In this document: one piece after another, positions 59,798 to 64,000 of the stretch
Numbering within the stretch: position 1 is the first letter of the stretch
How the letters are laid out: each line of letters begins with the position of its first letter
Assembly: GCA_004026145.2 (NCBI GenBank)
Contig: CP034975.1
Location: 19,436,191 to 19,500,190 of the forward strand
DNA length: 64,000 nt
Origin: Takifugu bimaculatus
Taxonomy: Eukaryota; Chordata; Actinopteri; Tetraodontiformes; Tetraodontidae
Reading direction: 5' to 3'
Program-made: the position numbers and the translations under genes
The notes under the pieces: model-generated
Databases searched by the model: none
Told to the model about the DNA's origin: nothing
Seen by the model: the letters and a program-made list of their open reading frames with translations, nothing else

Positions 59798-62700
59798 GTT
59801 GATGACTATGGAGTTCAATAATAGATAGTCTGTTGGCCAATAGTGTTCCACTTCCTGTTTGCCTTTGCCCCGTTGAAGATAACTGGTTTCATATCAACTT
59901 CGACAGCAAAGCTAATGCCACTTTTTCGTGGCACATGCTAAAGCGGCGTTGACACTTGACCTGCTTTTCAGCTCAGATGGGCTTAAATGTACCAATTTAC
60001 TGTAAGTGGATATTACAGCATTGCTGCTAAGGTTGTGCAGCTGGATATGCTAATAATATCACAAGTTGCTCCATATTGTCAAGTATTTGCTGTAGATAGT
60101 ACACACGAAAGACTGACAGGGGAGTTCCACACCATAATATCTCACATACACTGGGGTAAGTTAAAAGCACTGGTTCATGGCACCTAACCCTAGCTTACTG
60201 CCGGTAGTGAAAGCAGTAGTCAGGCTGTTCTGAGGGCAAATGTTAGAGTTTTAATGCATACCTTTTGTTAGTCCCTCAGGAGGAAACGTGAGGCTGAAGA
60301 CTCACCCTCTGTTGCCTTTTTCTCTCTGTTTCCTGCAGTTCATTCGCACACCTGCATTTGTGTGTGTACGACTGCTTGTAAAAATCTAATTAGCACATGA
60401 AAAGAATCCCTCCGAAATGCATTTGCAAGCACTTATTTGTGGGTTTTATGTGGTTTGGGAAAACTGGGGAGGGGGCATTCCTAATTAGTCTTCAACACAA
60501 TTGCAGTGAAGGCTCCTCTGGACAAAATAACTCAAATAAAAGGCTTTTGTGGGAGGAGGAACCGAGGGAAGATTCAGCTCTGAGAGCAATGATATTCTCA
60601 TTCATCTAACATGTACCTATGTTGAGCAATTATGCATGTAGGTAAGATGATGGAGGAAACCCCCTCCTCGCCATCAGCCGTATGAGTCCTTTCATTCTAA
60701 TTTACCATCCGCAGTTCCTTTTTAACAAGAACAGGCTGTCAAAATGGAAATAGCATTAGCATTTCATACATAAACAGCAGCTTTAGAGAAAAATTATTTA
60801 AGTGTATTTCCTGCTGTCTTTTGGACCAGTCATGGAGAAGCCATGATAGCTGATGTGTTTTGTTCTCCCTCACTTTGGAACCCAGAGGAGAAGGCAAATT
60901 TTCCATCAGTCCAAGAGGGGGTGAAGGTTGCTGCTGGACGCTCTTTCCTGCTCAACTCAGATTCATGTACCAGTGAGGAAATTTCATTTATCGGGCTGAT
61001 CTTGGACTTATTTAAGTACTAATCACAGAGATTCAGGCGTTCCTCGGGGGCTATAAAACTGTTTTAAGGCATTTTTCACTCGCTGAGCCACAATGAGGGA
61101 TATAATTAACAAGGAACCCCCACCCCCTCCATCATGTGTCTTCAATTAGCCACTCGCCATTAGGAAGCTATGCATCTATCCCCAATAACTGAGGAGCTAA
61201 AGCCAGTTCTGGCTGACCCTGTTCACGCCTGACTCTAATCAGGAGGATTTCACCATGGCAATAAAACGGAGACTACACCCTCTTCTCGTCTCTGCTGCTG
61301 CTCATGCCCTCCTCTTGTTAGAGCACAAATATGCCACCAAGCTCTTCTACCCTGCAGAGGGGCGCCAACAGGGATGGAATAAACCATTATTAGCCCAGTT
61401 AGCCTGCAGTGACAGCCCAGCTTGCCACCCCCCTTTCTTTGAGGAGATCCGCATGCTGGGCAGTGCTAGAGTCTCCTCCACCACGTTGAATAGAACCGCA
61501 GGGCTCTGGCTCCTCAGAGATAGCGTTATCTGGGTTGCCACGGGGGGGTTTCGATCCGTGTACATCAGCACGAGCTCAGACAAAGAACCATGCGGAGCAG
61601 TGCAAACATCGTGGCTGTCTTGTGTACACACAGTGGCGGACAAACAGTCAGTGTGGCAGTTCACACAGGTACAATGACACGTCCCTTCAACTTGACCCTG
61701 CCACTCATTTCATCCTTTTGATATTGTCATTGACCTCTTTGACCTTTACTCATACCTCCACCAAGGACGTTATGCTGCAGCCGACGTCTGGCAGGCTGGC
61801 TGTCTACAAAATAACTCAAAAATTTCAAAACTGATTTTAATGACATTTTCTGGAAATGATGATAGCAGGCCAAAGAATAGCTGATTGGTGACGTTCCAGA
61901 TCCCGGCTGACCTGCTGAGCGGAGGTCTGTGCTCTCCAGGTGCTTTTGAAACCTGTATTATTCCTGATATAAATTGAAGCTTTCATACTTTTGCTGAAGT
62001 CGTTAAACGTACCCCCCTTGTCTGGAACTGTTGTTCAAGCCCGATGACCTGCCACTTCTATCGACCCCCCCCTGCCATTTCCAAGAATCTGAGGTATTCT
62101 GTCCATTTACGTCTCTCTCAACACACGTCCTGCACCACTGGGAGCCCGTGTGCCACGGGAACATGGATAAGCTGCATTTCACTGCTTTTTCCTGTCGACA
62201 ATTTCAATTAAAAAGAGATTTGAAGTGGAAAAGTACATTTTAATAAATGGTGTGCGCACACAACCCTGAGCGAAGGCAAGGCTGAAATTTTTAGAGCACT
62301 TTCACCAGCCACGCAACTTGTTTTAGTGTGCATAAGTGTGTGCACACATGCACACACACTTTCTGATTCATATTCTGATTCTGATTGCTGGAGGTCGGCA
62401 TGTGAGGTTGCCCTGATGTGCCGCATACTGCGCCCTTCAAACCAGCCCCAATGATCTGTCCTTTGGGGTCATTAACAGGGCTATTGTCAGCATCCTCACC
62501 CCCTGAAATATTTCTCCTTTAAGGTCTCCAGAGTTTGAGAAGCCTGATTGACGTTATTAATCACGTTATTTCTCACTGTGCAGTTTTAAGTGTGCAATTT
62601 AGCTTGAACTACTTCTGACATTAATTACAATTATTAAATTAAATATTCAATAAATCAGACACTTTTTAAGATTTTAAGATTGTTTTCATTAGACACATTA

Positions 62701-63010
62701 AATTCTTTGTGTATTTCTGCTTTACATAGCTGTTAGCTTGTGAAGCTCTTTAAAATTTCAATATTTTCTCACTAATTTCATCTAATTGGTTGAGTTGTTT
62801 CCCTCTTCTGTCATACTTAACCTGAGCTTTATCAAAGTGTGTGACATATTTCCCTCAGAAACAATCATTTACTGTTTGAAGTACAACATGCTACACATGG
62901 TTTTATAGTGGCCCCTTCAAACACCAAGCATGTCCAAACCTGCTGTAGCTTAATGATAAACCCTGATAGACCTTTTTATCTCCTCATCACCCCCCTCTCT
63001 CTCTCGCAAT

Positions 63011-63012
<2 letters not shown>
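59798..63012. other. Intergenic sequence, possible conserved non-coding stretch at 60.6-61.5 kb
   Basis: No gene recognised. 60600-61300 has moderate complexity, few repeats and several TAAT/ATTA homeodomain-type cores, a look often seen in developmental enhancers; conservation cannot be tested here. Confidence 0.3.
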
Positions 63013-63074
<62 letters not shown>

Positions 63075-63092
63075 CACACACACACACACAGG
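63013..63092. repeat. (CA)n microsatellite
   Basis: About 38 CA units with two CAGGCA interruptions toward the right end. Confidence 0.92.
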
Positions 63093-64000
63093 CACTACAA
63101 TATTAAACCTCATTGCTCAATAATCAATATATTTATTACCATTTCTTTAATTGACACCATTTATTGCATCAAGACATGATTGCATTTTTTAAAACAGCTT
63201 TTAAAAAAAGTACAAATTAACATAACAGGGAAAGATTAAAGAGTCATTATCAAACGTCAATATGATACAACTAGGAAATCTGTCCTTTAAGAATTCAATT
63301 AGGATGTACCTGTTCATCATTTGCCCCATCAAACCATCTAGGTTATGTAGCCAAAGGCGTTTTAAAATTCAGAATTACAGAGAAGAAAACAAAATTCGAA
63401 AACACCCAAGTAACCAATAAAGTGAAATCCATCACCCAGTGACAGAGAACAGAATCATTTATCACAGACCTGCATATTTCTCATCAGCAGATGTGGTGAT
63501 ACAATAAGTGATAATTGATACAATAAAGGAAATCAGGAAAATTAAGGGAAAAAAGGTTTGACTACATGTGAGTTAAGTGTTCCAAAGCAATCTAAAATGC
63601 ACAATTACTCATGCATCTAAATATGGTTTTAATATGTTATGAAATAATAATTGTTCTGAAGAAGAAAATCTGTCCCCCTAAACTTGCTGCCTATCAAAGT
63701 GCATAATGTTTGATTTCCACCAGTGACACTGAAACATCAGCTTTCAGGTCTCTTTTTTCCTCTTTTATTTCTACATTAACTGTCAATGAACGTCAAAACG
63801 TCCTGCCTAGCCTCATGTGATATACTTTCGAGAATATATATTAAGCTGACCCTATGACAAAGTCATAAGTGAAAGGTTTTAAATCTTTATAAATGCCTTC
63901 TCCGGCCTATTCTGATAGATTTTTCCTTCACACAACACAGACTGATGTGAAGGAACTGATGTGCTTTGACTGCATGTTAGTAACAAATAAAAAAAGAGGG
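63093..64000. other. Intergenic sequence, window edge
   Basis: AT-rich; nothing recognised. Confidence 0.4.

Noticed and set aside
61255..61677. 140-codon open frame with a good start context (ACCATGGC)
   Set aside because: No domain, signal peptide or family resemblance; no splice or neighbour support. Treated as chance in non-coding sequence.
1..64000. CRISPR arrays, operons, prophage or insertion sequences
   Set aside because: The window is vertebrate nuclear DNA; no spaced direct-repeat arrays or bacterial features were seen.

Overview
This is nuclear DNA of a ray-finned (teleost) fish: spliced genes with GT-AG introns, globins with fish-type sequences, many long (CA)n/(GT)n and (TC)n microsatellites, fish LINE fragments and DNA-transposon derivatives. 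The gene order arhgap17 - lcmt1 - globins - rhbdf1 is that of the teleost LA globin cluster, one of the two fish haemoglobin loci (established knowledge). The species cannot be named from the sequence.

Layout. 343-10450 (minus): the first seven coding exons of arhgap17, encoding most of a BAR domain; the gene continues past the left edge. 10451-11722: a GC-rich interval shared head-to-head with lcmt1. 11723-14801 (plus): complete lcmt1 in 11 exons, 325 residues. 15520-16596: a compact regulatory-looking block with a CTCF-type motif, a tRNA-Ile(UAU) gene with intron plus a separate 27-nt tRNA 3' fragment, and three tandem 27-bp units that each carry the NF-E2/MARE core GCTGAGTCAGC. 17692-23483: three intact globins, an alpha-D-like gene (plus), a beta gene (minus) and a fish-type alpha gene (plus); the beta and the second alpha are head-to-head. 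24290-39484: rhbdf1 (iRhom1, 850 residues, 18 coding exons), with a second tRNA-Ile(UAU) gene antisense inside one 216-bp intron and a possible unannotated alternative exon near 30.2 kb. 40000-64000: no protein-coding gene recognised; it holds microsatellites, a LINE copy with clean target-site duplications, a pogo/Tigger-like element and plain non-coding sequence.

Function. The two alphas and one beta can supply the chains of a haemoglobin tetramer. The beta chain has Ser after the proximal His and a C-terminal His, which are Root/Bohr-effect residues. The flanking genes are unrelated housekeeping or signalling genes (Rho-GAP, PP2A methyltransferase, ADAM17-trafficking pseudoprotease).

The observations most worth following are the tandem NF-E2/MARE array 1.1 kb upstream of the alpha-D gene, a convergent pair of strong CTCF-type motifs (15520 plus, 28692 minus) enclosing all three globins, the candidate alternative exon of rhbdf1, and two GC-AG introns. 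No wholly new system was found; the MARE/CTCF/tRNA block is the best candidate for an undescribed control element of this locus. All calls are by eye, with no database search.
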